Positions 14,501 to 26,588 are shown, counted from the stretch's first letter. The stretch is DNA of 31,364 bases from JBDHTS01 sp044220535 (GCA_044220535.1 JBGAQU010000023.1:1-31364), one strand, 5' to 3'. Notes: generated by a model not told the origin, from the sequence alone. Program-made: numbers and translations.

Positions 14501-15808
14501 CTGGATGCCCAGACGGTGCAGCGTCGGCGCGCGGTTCAGCATGACCGGATGCTCGCGGATGACCTCTTCCAGGATATCCCAGACTTCAGGACGCTCGCGT
14601 TCGACCATTTTCTTCGCGGCTTTGACCGTGGAGGCCAGGCCGTAGATTTCCAGCTTGTGATAGATAAACGGCTTGAACAGTTCCAGCGCCATTTTCTTCG
14701 GCAGGCCGCATTGATGCAGTTTCAGTTCCGGACCGACAACGATCACCGAACGGCCGGAATAGTCGACGCGTTTGCCGAGCAGGTTCTGACGGAACCGGCC
14801 CTGCTTGCCTTTCAGCATGTCGGACAGCGATTTCAGCGGGCGCTTGTTGGCGCCTGTGATGACGCGGCCGCGGCGGCCGTTGTCGAACAGCGCGTCCACA
14901 GCTTCCTGCAGCATGCGTTTTTCGTTACGCACGATGATGTCCGGCGCGCGCAGTTCGATCAGGCGCTTCAGACGGTTGTTCCGGTTGATGACGCGGCGGT
15001 ACAGATCGTTCAGATCCGACGTCGCGAAACGGCCGCCGTCGAGCGGCACCAGCGGGCGCAGTTCAGGCGGCAGAACCGGAACGACATCCAGGATCATCCA
15101 TTCCGGACGGGTACCGGATTCAATGAAGGATTCGATCAGCTTCAGGCGCTTGACCAGTTTTTTGCGCTTGGCTTCGGACGCTGTTTCTTTCAGGTCTTCC
15201 TCGCAACGCTCACGGTCTTTCTCCAGGTCGATGCCGGAGAGCATTTCCTTCAGCGCTTCCGCGCCGATGCCCGCACGGAAATTCTCATCCCCGTACTGGT
15301 CCTGCGCATCCATAAACTCTTCTTCGGTCAGAAGCTGGTAAGGCTTCAGCGGGGTCATGCCCGGCTCCATGACGACATAGGCTTCGAAATACAGGACCTT
15401 CTCCAGCTCCTTCAGCGTCATGTCCATCATCAGGCCGATACGGGACGGCAGGGATTTCAGGAACCAGATATGCGCGACCGGCGCGGCCAGTTCGATATGG
15501 CCCATGCGTTCGCGGCGCACCTTGGTCAGCGTGACTTCGACGCCGCATTTTTCGCAGATAATGCCTTTGTACTTCATGCGCTTGTATTTGCCGCACAGGC
15601 ATTCGTAATCCTTGATCGGGCCAAAGATGCGCGCGCAGAACAGGCCGTCTTTCTCCGGCTTGAACGTGCGGTAGTTGATCGTCTCAGGCTTTTTCACCTC
15701 GCCGTAAGACCAGCTGTTGATCTGCTCCGGGCTCGCAATGGAAATGCGAATGCTGTCGAAGCTTTGCGGGCCGGCCGGCTGGCCGAAGAGGTTCATCAGT
15801 TCGTTCAT
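11567..15808 (-). CDS. rpoC: RNA polymerase beta' subunit (interrupted by an N gap)
   Basis: RpoC carries the catalytic magnesium site. Visible features: the N-terminal zinc ribbon cysteines C70, C72, C85 and C88, the invariant NADFDGDQ at residues 459-466, the second zinc site region (TCDTQTGVCAKCYGRD), and the C-terminal ENVIVGRLIPAGTG. ATG at 15808 (MNELMNLFGQPAGPQSFDSI) has GGAG six bases upstream. The frame is open across 30 Ns at 11829-11858; removing them gives the expected family sequence, making the protein about 1403 aa. It follows an unrecognised 68-aa ORF rather than rpoB directly. Confidence 0.98.
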   Translation of the reverse strand: MNELMNLFGQPAGPQSFDSIRISIASPEQINSWSYGEVKKPETINYRTFKPEKDGLFCARIFGPIKDYECLCGKYKRMKYKGIICEKCGVEVTLTKVRRERMGHIELAAPVAHIWFLKSLPSRIGLMMDMTLKELEKVLYFEAYVVMEPGMTPLKPYQLLTEEEFMDAQDQYGDENFRAGIGAEALKEMLSGIDLEKDRERCEEDLKETASEAKRKKLVKRLKLIESFIESGTRPEWMILDVVPVLPPELRPLVPLDGGRFATSDLNDLYRRVINRNNRLKRLIELRAPDIIVRNEKRMLQEAVDALFDNGRRGRVITGANKRPLKSLSDMLKGKQGRFRQNLLGKRVDYSGRSVIVVGPELKLHQCGLPKKMALELFKPFIYHKLEIYGLASTVKAAKKMVERERPEVWDILEEVIREHPVMLNRAPTLHRLGIQAFEPTLIEGKAIQLHPLVCTAFNADFDGDQMAVHVPLSIESQLEARVLMMSTNNILSPASGKPIIVPSQDIVLGLYYLSIMQDKQPGEGMVFRDVGEILHALEAGVATLHAKIKCRYHTVDEKGAPKTIVVDSTPGRMLMAELFPRHPNVPFALINQVLTKKELSNLIDIVYRFCGQKETVIFADRMMKLGFKYACRAGISFGKDDMVIPAAKEKMVDEARERSKEFEKQYQDGLITKGEKYNKVVDIWSKCTDDVADAMMKGISNITSGKLNAVYMMAHSGARGSAAQIRQLAGMRGLMAKPSGEIIETPIISNFKEGLSVLEYFNSTHGARKGLADTALKTANSGYLTRRLVDVAQDAVIIEEDCGTEEGITMQAVMSGADVVVSLSERILGRMAAVNVKHPLTGKVIVPAGEMFDEAKAELVETAGISEVLVRTVLTCDTQTGVCAKCYGRDLARGTTVNMGEAVGVMAAQSIGEPGTQLTMRTFHIGGAAQRGAERNSVEAPVDGKAEVRNQNVVKNSEGVNIVMGRNTEVVIKDAKGADKASYRIPYGAKLLIEDGAKLKAGQKMAEWDPYTLPIITEKDGVAHYFDLVEGLSLVEAADEATGIASKKVIDWRSQPKGGDLKPRISLLDKKGKIINLPSGMPANYYMAADAILSVENGQEVKAGDIIARIPRETSKTRDITGGLPRVAELFEARRPKDAAVISEIDGYVEFGKDYKSKRRIIVNPTDKSAEPREYLIPKGRHLAVVEGDFVRKGDPLLDGALVPHDILDVMGVEALAGYLVNEIQDVYRLQGVKINDKHIEVIVRQMLQKVEIQKSGETTMLVGEQVDRDEFENTNNKAAAAGKVIAEGRPVLQGITKASLQTRSFISAASFQETXXXXXXXXXXXRVLTEASTQGKVDSLLGLKENVIVGRLIPAGTGAYVNRVRNIAGDRDKLAIAAQQQADALGHDSGDNFADMPESEAAPKRGRAAAG
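11829..11858. other. 30-base run of N inside rpoC
   Basis: Exactly 30 unknown bases. Joining the two sides directly on the minus strand gives ...TTC CAG GAA ACC ACC CGC GTG CTG ACC GAA, which reads SFQETTRVLTE, the normal RpoC sequence with nothing missing. The Ns are therefore most likely a scaffolding placeholder of zero true length. Confidence 0.9.
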
Positions 15809-15884
15809 GTCGTACTCCTGCGATCGGATACTTTGAATTTCAATTTTTTGCCGTCTAAAAAAGTCTTATCGTCGATGACAAGGA

Positions 15885-16091
15885 CTATTCGCAAATCGTT
15901 ATACCCGGAAGCTTTTGATTAAGGGACATGACTACAACCGTCCCTAAATCACCTTCAATCGTGGTAAGCGATGCGCCTGCTTCTTTCAAAGCTGCTTGGC
16001 GTCGATCATGCGGCATTGCTGCAACAACACGCGCAAAAGCGACTGCTGCCGCTCTTTGCTGTTGATCTTCCGTTTTCTTCGTATCAGTCAT
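15885..16091 (-). CDS. Unknown 68-aa protein between rpoB and rpoC
   Basis: ATG at 16091 lies two bases after the rpoB stop; the frame ends 76 bases before rpoC. The product begins MTDTKKTEDQQQRAAAVAFA, has an Ala-rich helix (residues about 12-40, including PHDRRQAALKEAG) and a beta-like end (GDLGTVVVMSLNQKLPGITI) closing with CE. It has no signal peptide and no recognised family. A weak GGGA precedes the start. rpoB-rpoC is normally an uninterrupted pair, and the two genes are fused in some bacteria, so an ORF here is rare. It must be co-transcribed with both large subunits unless it carries an unseen promoter. Confidence 0.65.
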   Translation of the reverse strand: MTDTKKTEDQQQRAAAVAFARVVAAMPHDRRQAALKEAGASLTTIEGDLGTVVVMSLNQKLPGITICE

Positions 16092-16093
16092 GA

Positions 16094-20476
<4,383 letters not shown>

Positions 20477-20547
20477 ATTATCTGTATCCTGTCCGTCTTC
20501 AAGGTTACTATATAAATCAGGGCCTTACGGGCCTTCGCTGTCCAGGC

Positions 20548-20568
20548 GGTTTTTTGCGCGAAAAAACC
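20548..20568 (-). promoter_or_regulatory. Hairpin in the rpoB leader
   Basis: GGTTTTTT and AAAAAACC are perfectly complementary around a five-base GCGCG loop, in the transcribed region between the rpoB promoter and start. A longer-range pair AACCGCT/AGCGGTT flanks the upstream part of the same leader (about 20585-20620). The function is unknown. The remaining leader sequence has no ORF. Confidence 0.5.
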
Positions 20569-20690
20569 CTTAAAACGCGTTGAACCGCTGACAACCCGTT
20601 TGAAAGGCTGAAGCGGTTTTTTACCCGTAACGTCTATGCGTTATGTGGCGTGAAATAGATCACAAATCGTCCTGGCTGCAGTTTGCGTGT

Positions 20691-20721
20691 GTTATATGGC
20701 CTTTAAGTTCCGCCATGTCAA
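20691..20721 (-). promoter_or_regulatory. Promoter of rpoB-rpoC
   Basis: A consensus TTGACA (20716-20721, minus) is followed by CATATA after 17 bases or TATAAC after 19 (20691-20696). It lies between the rplL terminator and rpoB, so rpoBC can be transcribed independently of rplJL. Confidence 0.65.
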
Positions 20722-20763
20722 GCGTTTTTTAACTATTAAGCGGAACCTTTTCAAACCCCATAA

Positions 20764-20795
20764 AAAAATGGCCCGCCTGATCGCGAGCCATTTTT
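20764..20795 (-). terminator. Intrinsic terminator after rplL
   Basis: On the minus strand ATGGCTCGC pairs with GCGGGCCAT (one G-T pair) around a six-base loop, flanked by A-run and T-run, 18 bases after the rplL stop. It separates rplJL from rpoBC; in E. coli this gap has an attenuator rather than a full stop. Confidence 0.8.
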
Positions 20796-20812
20796 CGTAA
20801 CCATAATAAAGC

Positions 20813-21181
20813 TTACTTCAGATCGACTGTCGCGCCTGCGGCTTTTAGTTTCTTTTGCATTTCTTCGGCTTCGGCTTTTGCAACGCCTTCTTTAACGACT
20901 TTCGGCGCGCCTTCGACCAGGTCTTTCGCCTCTTTCAGGCCCAGGCCGGTGATGGCGCGGACTTCCTTGATGACGTTGATCTTGTTGTCGCCAGCGGCAG
21001 ACAGAACAACATCGAAGCTGTCTTTTTCTTCAGCGGCAGCAGCGGCAGGGCCGGCAGCAGCAGCAACCGGAGCAGCGGCGGACACGCCCCACTTTTCTTC
21101 CAGCATTTTCGCCAGGTCAGCCGCTTCCATCACGGACAGGGCGGACAGGTCGTCAACGATTTTTTGTAAGTTAGCAGCCAT
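20813..21181 (-). CDS. rplL: 50S ribosomal protein L7/L12
   Basis: L7/L12 dimers form the stalk that recruits translation GTPases. The 122-aa product has the N-terminal dimerisation helix region (VDDLSALSVMEAADLAKMLEEKWGV), an Ala/Gly hinge (about residues 35-52) and the C-terminal GTPase-binding domain (KINVIKEVRAITGLGLKEAKDLVEGAP). Length and order are normal. It follows rplJ after 30 bases. Confidence 0.98.
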   Translation of the reverse strand: MAANLQKIVDDLSALSVMEAADLAKMLEEKWGVSAAAPVAAAAGPAAAAAEEKDSFDVVLSAAGDNKINVIKEVRAITGLGLKEAKDLVEGAPKVVKEGVAKAEAEEMQKKLKAAGATVDLK

Positions 21182-21211
21182 GGTCGTTCTCCTTCAGTTT
21201 GAACATTAAAA

Positions 21212-21700
21212 TTAAGCTTGGTCTTTCGTGGCATATGCGTTGACCACGCGGGCAATTTGCGCGCCCGGGGCCTGCAGGATGCCGATGATTTTGCCGCGCA
21301 GCGCGTCCAGGGACGGCAGCGTTGCAAGATATTTGATTTTGTCGGCCGTCAGCACTTCCGTGGAGGTCGCGCCGCCGACAATCTCGATCTTGTCGTTGGT
21401 TTTCGCAAAGTTATAGACCACGCGGGCGGCGGCCAACGGATCCTTCGAGATGGTGATTGCGGTCGGGCCGGTCAGGAGGCCTTTGAGGCCTTCAAACTTG
21501 GTGCCTTCAATAGCGCGCTGCGCCAGCTTGTTCTTGATCACCTTGTAAGCGGCGCCGTTTTTGCGCGCGTCGTTGCGCAATTCGGTCACGGCTTTCATCG
21601 TCAGGCCCTTGTTGCGGGTGATGATCACCAGCTCGCCATCGGAAAAACGGGCTTTTTGCGCTTCGATATGCTCTTGTTTTTCGGTGCGGGATAAACCCAT
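21212..21700 (-). CDS. rplJ: 50S ribosomal protein L10
   Basis: L10 anchors the L7/L12 stalk and, with L7/L12, represses its own message in many bacteria. The 162-aa product starts MGLSRTEKQEHIEAQKARF. ATG at 21700 is chosen because AAGGAG lies six bases upstream; the ATG at 21736 falls within a leader hairpin. Conserved parts include ITRNKGLTMKAVTELRNDARKNGA and the C-terminal helix that binds L7/L12 dimers. It normally follows rplA; here about 4.6 kb of accessory genes lie between, and rplJ has its own promoter. Confidence 0.97.
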   Translation of the reverse strand: MGLSRTEKQEHIEAQKARFSDGELVIITRNKGLTMKAVTELRNDARKNGAAYKVIKNKLAQRAIEGTKFEGLKGLLTGPTAITISKDPLAAARVVYNFAKTNDKIEIVGGATSTEVLTADKIKYLATLPSLDALRGKIIGILQAPGAQIARVVNAYATKDQA

Positions 21701-21718
21701 AGCCATCTCCTTCATCAG

Positions 21719-21777
21719 GCCCTTTTCCAAGGGCATTAAAAAACCAAAAGGGACGCATCGTCTTCGCGATACATCCC
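21719..21777 (-). promoter_or_regulatory. Terminator-like hairpin and second stem in the rplJ leader (candidate attenuator)
   Basis: In transcription order, the arm at 21767-21777 pairs fully with 21750-21760 (11 pairs including two G-T wobbles, six-base loop) and is followed by TTTTGGTTTTTT, the form of an intrinsic terminator. Then GCCCTT/AAGGGC (21719-21734, four-base loop) forms a second stem that ends seven bases before the rplJ Shine-Dalgarno. The leader from the promoter is about 240 bases, compatible with an L10-type autoregulatory leader, but I cannot verify the L10 binding fold. Confidence 0.6.
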
Positions 21778-21949
21778 TGCCCCAAAATCGTCTATAGATG
21801 GACGCTTAACGCCATGCCAGGAAACATCCGGGCCTTTAAAGGCGTCGTCTTCGCGCCGTCTATGCAGGATTTATGGTCCGTTGCCGGAAAGCCACCCGCA
21901 GTCTGGGACAGGCGCCCGGCATCTGTTAAAAATGACCGGACGATGGGGG

Positions 21950-21978
21950 TTCTAACAGGGTCCGGCCTTGCGCGTCAA
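21950..21978 (-). promoter_or_regulatory. Promoter of rplJ-rplL
   Basis: On the minus strand TTGACG (21973-21978) and TTAGAA (21950-21955) are spaced by 17 bases, 40 bases past the end of the preceding membrane-protein gene. Transcription would start near 21943. Confidence 0.6.
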
Positions 21979-22018
21979 GCATTTTATGCGGTTTTATGGC
22001 GGCAGGCCGCAGCACCTG

Positions 22019-22882
22019 CTAATTCACCGCGAAAATCAGGATCGCCGTACTGATCACCAGCAGAAGGGCGGCGACGGGACTCGCCCGCTCCTCCGCCCCG
22101 AACAGGCGATGGAGACCCAGCATCCAGACCGGCAGCAGCATGATCATAAAGCTGACATAGCCGGGATTGGGGGCCAGCGCCACGCCGGCGGCAAAGGTTA
22201 CATAAGCCGCCGCGGCAAACAGGCCGGCGATCAGGCCGCCCTTTATCAGCTGGCGGGACTGAATGGCGAGCGCCACTTTTCTTTTTGCCCCAAGCGCCAG
22301 CGCCATCACCGCACTCATCACCGTGAAATTGATCAGGGCAAAAGTCAGGACGGACGGGATCAGGTGATCGACGGGCAAGGCCAGCTTCATCACCACAGCC
22401 GCAACGGCAAAGTTAAACCCGGTCGGCGCGACCAGAAAAATCGTGCGCAAATTGATATCGTTCGGGCGAATGATCAGCAGGGCGACAACCGCCATCTGAA
22501 ACGCCATGGCGACCGCGAACATATGCAGCACATCCGTCGGCACGCCTTTTTCAAAGACGGACGGCGCCAGCAGAACCCAGATCAGAAAAGCCGCCAGAGT
22601 TTCGACCGGCATCGAAATGGGGGTTACCCTGCCCCTCTGCCGGGCCGCCAGGCCAAGCTGCAGCAGATGGCCGACCGTCGTGATCATGCCGGTGCCGGCG
22701 GCGGCGATGTAAAAATCCCGATCCGCCGACCATTCCATGAACGGCAGAAAGGGCAGCAGGATGACCATGCCGAACACCGCCTGCCAGAATATCCTGACCC
22801 AGCCGTCACCCGGAAAAAACCGCGCCGTTTCCACAAACATGGCGCGGAACAGGCTGTTCAACAGCGCGTAAAATATCCACAT
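22019..22882 (-). CDS. DMT/EamA-like multi-pass membrane protein
   Basis: The 287-aa product is strongly hydrophobic with about nine or ten membrane segments and few charged loops, in two similar halves, the architecture of drug/metabolite transporter (EamA) proteins. A segment such as GLIAGLFAAAAYVTFAAGVALAPNPGYVSFMIMLLPVW near the end fits the family's last helices. The substrate cannot be told. A GGGGG-containing ribosome-binding site precedes ATG 22882. Its GC content looks close to that of the core genes, unlike the glycosidase block beside it, so it may be an older neighbour. It is the last gene before the rplJ promoter. Confidence 0.75.
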   Translation of the reverse strand: MWIFYALLNSLFRAMFVETARFFPGDGWVRIFWQAVFGMVILLPFLPFMEWSADRDFYIAAAGTGMITTVGHLLQLGLAARQRGRVTPISMPVETLAAFLIWVLLAPSVFEKGVPTDVLHMFAVAMAFQMAVVALLIIRPNDINLRTIFLVAPTGFNFAVAAVVMKLALPVDHLIPSVLTFALINFTVMSAVMALALGAKRKVALAIQSRQLIKGGLIAGLFAAAAYVTFAAGVALAPNPGYVSFMIMLLPVWMLGLHRLFGAEERASPVAALLLVISTAILIFAVN

Positions 22883-22959
22883 CGGACGTCCCCCTTGTCT
22901 CCATCCCGAATCTAAGCCTTTATATGGGATTAGAAAAGATCAAAACAGGAGGTTTTTAA

Positions 22960-23209
22960 AATGACCAAGCCATTATCCACTCTGCGCCCTGTCATGTCAT
23001 CTATGCGATTTCCGATATTTTCAACGCCTTGGAAGACGAAATCGCCTCAGTTGAAGAAAAGCCGCAGCAATTAGGCTTGGCGTGACCAAGACGAGAGCTG
23101 GGCATATACAGAAACCATCCTGGCGGATCCGTTCCCGCTGCACAAATCCCCCGCGCATCATGGGCTGGTGGCGCAGATCAGAGATGGGTTACTGAAGCCT
23201 CAGAATTAA
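22960..23209 (+). pseudogene. Short decayed plus-strand gene remnant
   Basis: In the 323-base gap between the membrane protein and the glycosyltransferase, an AGGAGG site at 22948-22953 precedes ATG 22961 on the plus strand. That frame stops soon, but frame +2 (22960-23085) reads a plausible protein (DQAIIHSAPCHVIYAISDIF, then NALEDEIASVEEKPQQLGLA). After its stop the original frame again looks coding (DESWAYTETILADPFPLHKS... to a stop at 23207-23209). The frame switching suggests at least two indels in a former gene of about 80 codons. I do not recognise it. Its 3' end overlaps the stop codon of the convergent glycosyltransferase. Confidence 0.45.
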
Positions 23210-24441
23210 ACCGGTGTAGCTTCATGGCTAGGCGTTAACGGCGCAGGCCTTTGAATAGCGGACAAATCGATTTTTCCTGTTCGGGCATAAGTTCGCCCGA
23301 GATCGTGCAATATCTTATTGTGAGTGGCGTAAGGCACCGACAGATCGGTTGCACGATACAACGGAGCCAGAGCGTCATTACACCAGGAAGGAACATCTTT
23401 TCCATCCATGATTTTAGTCGCATAAAAATCAGATGCGTTCCGCCCATCCGAACAGCGGATAAACGGTGCTTCAGCAACAGCGATTTTGGCTGCCTTAAAG
23501 CCCTTAAGCCTGGATATATTTCGATAGGTCAGGATATCATCGCTGAATGTGGAAGGATAAATCCCACCAAATTCCTGAACAGCTTTTTTCCAGGTTTCCC
23601 CCGAATAATTATGGAGGCACCCATCATGGCTGATTAAGGGCCAGGACAGCAGAAGATTGCGTGGATACAGATCCGTTACCGGACGCTCGATAAACCTGCC
23701 CTCATGATATTTATAGGCTTTGCCCTGCCTGATATCAGCAGGAATGATCCAGTTATTATTGATATCAATCTGAGGATCAAAATCAATTTCACCCCATACT
23801 CTATGCATCGGATCCGGCGATACATTGTGGCAGAAGGTTTTAGCGACTCTCGCAAAATTATATCCCTGTATACCGTCCCAGACGATCTGGAGATAATCGG
23901 GCGAGCGGTGATCGTCATCATCCACGTGGACAAATACATCAGGCAGCGACCCTGTGGCCTCCACATATGCGGAGCATCCGAAATTCCTTTTCATACCTAA
24001 TGTCGGGCGCGGTGAAAGCATCTGCCCCGGCAAGTCAATCCTGAATGTCTTCGCGAATTCGTCGTCGAAAGGCAGGAAATCATGCCAGGCCTGTGCCTCT
24101 TCTATCTTATTTTTCCAGTATGGATTCGCTTTAAAATCTTCATCCTTGGGGAAAAATCCTGCTGCTTTTGCAAAATTCTGCTGGACGGACAAAGGCAGAT
24201 TATTTCGTTCCGGAACATGAAAATACAGCAACCTGTCATCCATGGCATTGGCAAGACCTTGAATAAAAGGATGCGGCTCCGGGCTGTCATCAACAATGAC
24301 GATTTTGACATCGCCTTTAAAACTCTGGTTCTGGATTTGATCAATCAAGGACATAATCCCATATAACCTCGCCAGGGATGGCTTTTCAGGGTTGCGGTAT
24401 GTGCAGCAGATGACAGCCATTTTATTCGTAGTCATATCCAT
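23206..24441 (-). CDS. Glycosyltransferase, GT-A fold (family 2-like)
   Basis: The N-terminal Rossmann part reads MAVICCTYRNPEKPSL then VKIVIVDDSPEPHPF (about residues 8-58), as in family 2 glycosyltransferases, and the metal/nucleotide-sugar site is probably VHVDDDDHRSPDYL, with the acidic run at residues 174-177. At 411 aa the C-terminal region (after about 200) is not recognised. No membrane segment is evident, so it should act in the cytosol. It starts nine bases after the beta-glucosidase gene ends, implying one operon. Donor and acceptor are unknown. An alternative start is Met8. Confidence 0.75.
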   Translation of the reverse strand: MDMTTNKMAVICCTYRNPEKPSLARLYGIMSLIDQIQNQSFKGDVKIVIVDDSPEPHPFIQGLANAMDDRLLYFHVPERNNLPLSVQQNFAKAAGFFPKDEDFKANPYWKNKIEEAQAWHDFLPFDDEFAKTFRIDLPGQMLSPRPTLGMKRNFGCSAYVEATGSLPDVFVHVDDDDHRSPDYLQIVWDGIQGYNFARVAKTFCHNVSPDPMHRVWGEIDFDPQIDINNNWIIPADIRQGKAYKYHEGRFIERPVTDLYPRNLLLSWPLISHDGCLHNYSGETWKKAVQEFGGIYPSTFSDDILTYRNISRLKGFKAAKIAVAEAPFIRCSDGRNASDFYATKIMDGKDVPSWCNDALAPLYRATDLSVPYATHNKILHDLGRTYARTGKIDLSAIQRPAPLTPSHEATPV

Positions 24442-24450
24442 TATCCTTTG

Positions 24451-25800
24451 TCAGGCAGCAGTTTTTATTTCTGAAGGGAAAGCGTTTTGACGGGCGACGT
24501 CAGCAAAACCAGTGGAATGACGCTTTTGGAGTTCGCTGCAGTGTATTAAGTCCACATATATCAAGCCAAAACGTGTTTCAAATCCTGCGGCCCATTCAAA
24601 ATTATCCATTGTGGTCCATGCAAAATATCCCTTGATGCTAACGCCATTATCAATGGCGCGGTTTAACTGTGAGAGATAATCATGCATGTACCGGATACGT
24701 TTTTGATCGTTGATATGGCCGTTACTTGGTTTATCAAACAATGCGATTCCGTTTTCCGTCACGATCATATCATGAGGTTTGTATCGCTCTTTCTGATCCA
24801 TCAACGCATCGAAAAATGCTGGTGGATCAATCGGCCAGCCGATGTCTGTTTTTTCTACTTCTTCCGGCCCCTGGCCAAAAGAAACACCCTTTAATCCATT
24901 GATATCATTGCGCGCATAGGCAGGGCTGTAATGCTGTACGCCGACATAATCGAGATCCGCAATCAAATCACGATCATCATTTACCTTTATGAACGGTTCA
25001 AAATCTTTTTGCATGACTTTCGGATATTCACCTTTGAACAAAGGATCGTAATGGTTGCGATTCCAGAGCGCGTCCATGATTTCAATGCTGGTGGCATCGC
25101 CCTGGCCTTCCATGGCCCGTATGGGCATCAGGACATAGGCAGATCCAACATGGAATGACTTGGCGGTCTTTTTAAGCTGGTGAGCAGTGCGACCAACCAC
25201 AAGATTCATATGGTGTGTGGCGGCGCAATAGGAGGACAGGCCGTTCAAACCCGGAGCGTGAACACCGGCGCCATGCCCCAGATATGCATGGGTGCTGGGT
25301 TCGTTCAGGATGATCCATTCCTTAACCCGGTCACCAAAATTTTTTATCAGTACGTTCGCGTATTCTTCAAAGCACCCCAGAATATCGCGATTGGTCCAGC
25401 CGCCATTATCCTGCAGAATTTGCGGCAGATCCCAATGATACATGGTAATCCAGGGCGTGACATCACGCTCTAGCAGGCCATCGATCAAACGATTGTAAAA
25501 GTCGACACCTTTTTGGTTTATCTGGCCAGTACCATTAGGAAGAATCCTAGGCCAGGCAATTGAAAAACGATAATTAGGAACCAGCTTTGCAAACAGATTC
25601 AGATCTTCATCAAGGCGATGATAATGATCACAGGCAATATCACCATTTTCATTATTTTTGATTTTTTCCGGCGCATGGGAAAATGTATCCCAGATAGATT
25701 GGCCACGCCCATCTTCGGCAACTGCACCCTCAATCTGATAAGAAGCAGTCGCCGTACCCCATATGAAGTTTTTTGGAAAGGCAACGGTTTGGTCTTTCAT
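24451..25800 (-). CDS. Family 1 glycoside hydrolase (beta-glucosidase)
   Basis: This retaining beta-glycosidase of 449 aa is of normal family length and begins MKDQTVAFPKNFIWGTATAS, the typical GH1 start. The acid/base glutamate is E167 in ILNEP and the nucleophile E349 in VTENG; the sugar-binding YHWDLPQ (about residue 121) and DNFEWAAGFETRFGLIYVD near the end are present. There is no signal peptide, so a cytosolic beta-glucosidase acting on imported cellobiose-like sugars is likely. It is co-directional with an unknown 244-aa gene upstream and a glycosyltransferase downstream. It looks less GC-rich than the r-protein genes, which fits transfer into the rplA-rplJ gap. Confidence 0.93.
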   Translation of the reverse strand: MKDQTVAFPKNFIWGTATASYQIEGAVAEDGRGQSIWDTFSHAPEKIKNNENGDIACDHYHRLDEDLNLFAKLVPNYRFSIAWPRILPNGTGQINQKGVDFYNRLIDGLLERDVTPWITMYHWDLPQILQDNGGWTNRDILGCFEEYANVLIKNFGDRVKEWIILNEPSTHAYLGHGAGVHAPGLNGLSSYCAATHHMNLVVGRTAHQLKKTAKSFHVGSAYVLMPIRAMEGQGDATSIEIMDALWNRNHYDPLFKGEYPKVMQKDFEPFIKVNDDRDLIADLDYVGVQHYSPAYARNDINGLKGVSFGQGPEEVEKTDIGWPIDPPAFFDALMDQKERYKPHDMIVTENGIALFDKPSNGHINDQKRIRYMHDYLSQLNRAIDNGVSIKGYFAWTTMDNFEWAAGFETRFGLIYVDLIHCSELQKRHSTGFADVARQNAFPSEIKTAA

Positions 25801-25853
25801 CGTTCGGAACCTTTGTTCAGATTTTAGATCGTACTATAAGAAGCGATTTATGG

Positions 25854-26588
25854 TTATGCAAATAATAAATCAGGCCTATGTTCCTGAATCCAAGATTTAG
25901 CAGTCTCCTCCAATTTCTTATCCAGCATCCTTAACCGTATATCCCGGTCGTGAAAGGAGTGTGATGGGGCATTCAGGCGTTTTTCAATGGCCTTCATTTC
26001 AAGACCAAGGCAGGTTTGGGCGATATCGACACTGGCTTGAGTCTTTTTCGTTTTTTCAAGCGATGTTTCAAACCATTGCTGACGCTGTTCGTACATCCAG
26101 TCCGCTACGCTGCTATAAACTTTCTCCTGAAACAGTCCTGTCAGACATTCCGCATCGTCAGGATGTGGTATCAGACGGCGAACGGACTTCAAGTCAGGAT
26201 TATCAAGAAGGATGGGGAGTTCGGATCGAATAAAAAAGTCATGGGGATCGCTATCATCCACTGCGACGGTCATCGTATCACCGGAGATGCCTTGTGCAAA
26301 ACCGCGTGAATAGATATGGGCGATTTCGGGGATTCCCAGGCCATCCTGCAGTTTCGGATAGACTTTCAGATCACGCAGGCTCTGATAACGAACGCCCGTT
26401 TCTGCGGAGGCATCACGGAAGGCGCCCAGAAGGTTGATATTGCCGTCCTGCCACGATGCCGCCCTGCGAAAGGCCCAGAACATAGCGCCGTTATGGGGTG
26501 TTCTCAATACGCCGCGATTTACGCGCTGCTGCGCCTCAACTGCCAAATCTGCAATTATACGGGGATTATAGCGATAGGAACCGTGCAT
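25854..26588 (-). CDS. Unknown 244-aa protein, first gene of the accessory block after rplA
   Basis: ATG at 26588 is preferred; a TTG at 26636 in frame would add 16 residues but lies near the predicted transcription start. The product (MHGSYRYNPRIIADLAVEAQ) is hydrophilic with no signal peptide or membrane segment. The C-terminal third is highly charged and helical (LGLEMKAIEKRLNAPSHSFH, then RLRMLDKKLEETAKSWIQEH), with likely coiled coil. I recognise no family. It is preceded by a strong promoter just after the rplA terminator and lies 53 bases before the beta-glucosidase. Confidence 0.7.
   Translation of the reverse strand: MHGSYRYNPRIIADLAVEAQQRVNRGVLRTPHNGAMFWAFRRAASWQDGNINLLGAFRDASAETGVRYQSLRDLKVYPKLQDGLGIPEIAHIYSRGFAQGISGDTMTVAVDDSDPHDFFIRSELPILLDNPDLKSVRRLIPHPDDAECLTGLFQEKVYSSVADWMYEQRQQWFETSLEKTKKTQASVDIAQTCLGLEMKAIEKRLNAPSHSFHDRDIRLRMLDKKLEETAKSWIQEHRPDLLFA

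Noticed and set aside
11642..15922. 1426-codon open frame on the plus strand
   Set aside because: It is the antisense shadow of rpoC, produced by high GC at third codon positions; its translation has no recognisable domain.
8860..16091. The short inserted ORFs as copies of one family
   Set aside because: Pairwise reading of the 64-77 aa products shows no shared motif beyond general charge and helix content.
21968..22915. 315-codon plus-strand frame rich in Gln, Arg and His
   Set aside because: Antisense to the membrane-protein gene, whose sense frame has clear hydrophobic helices.
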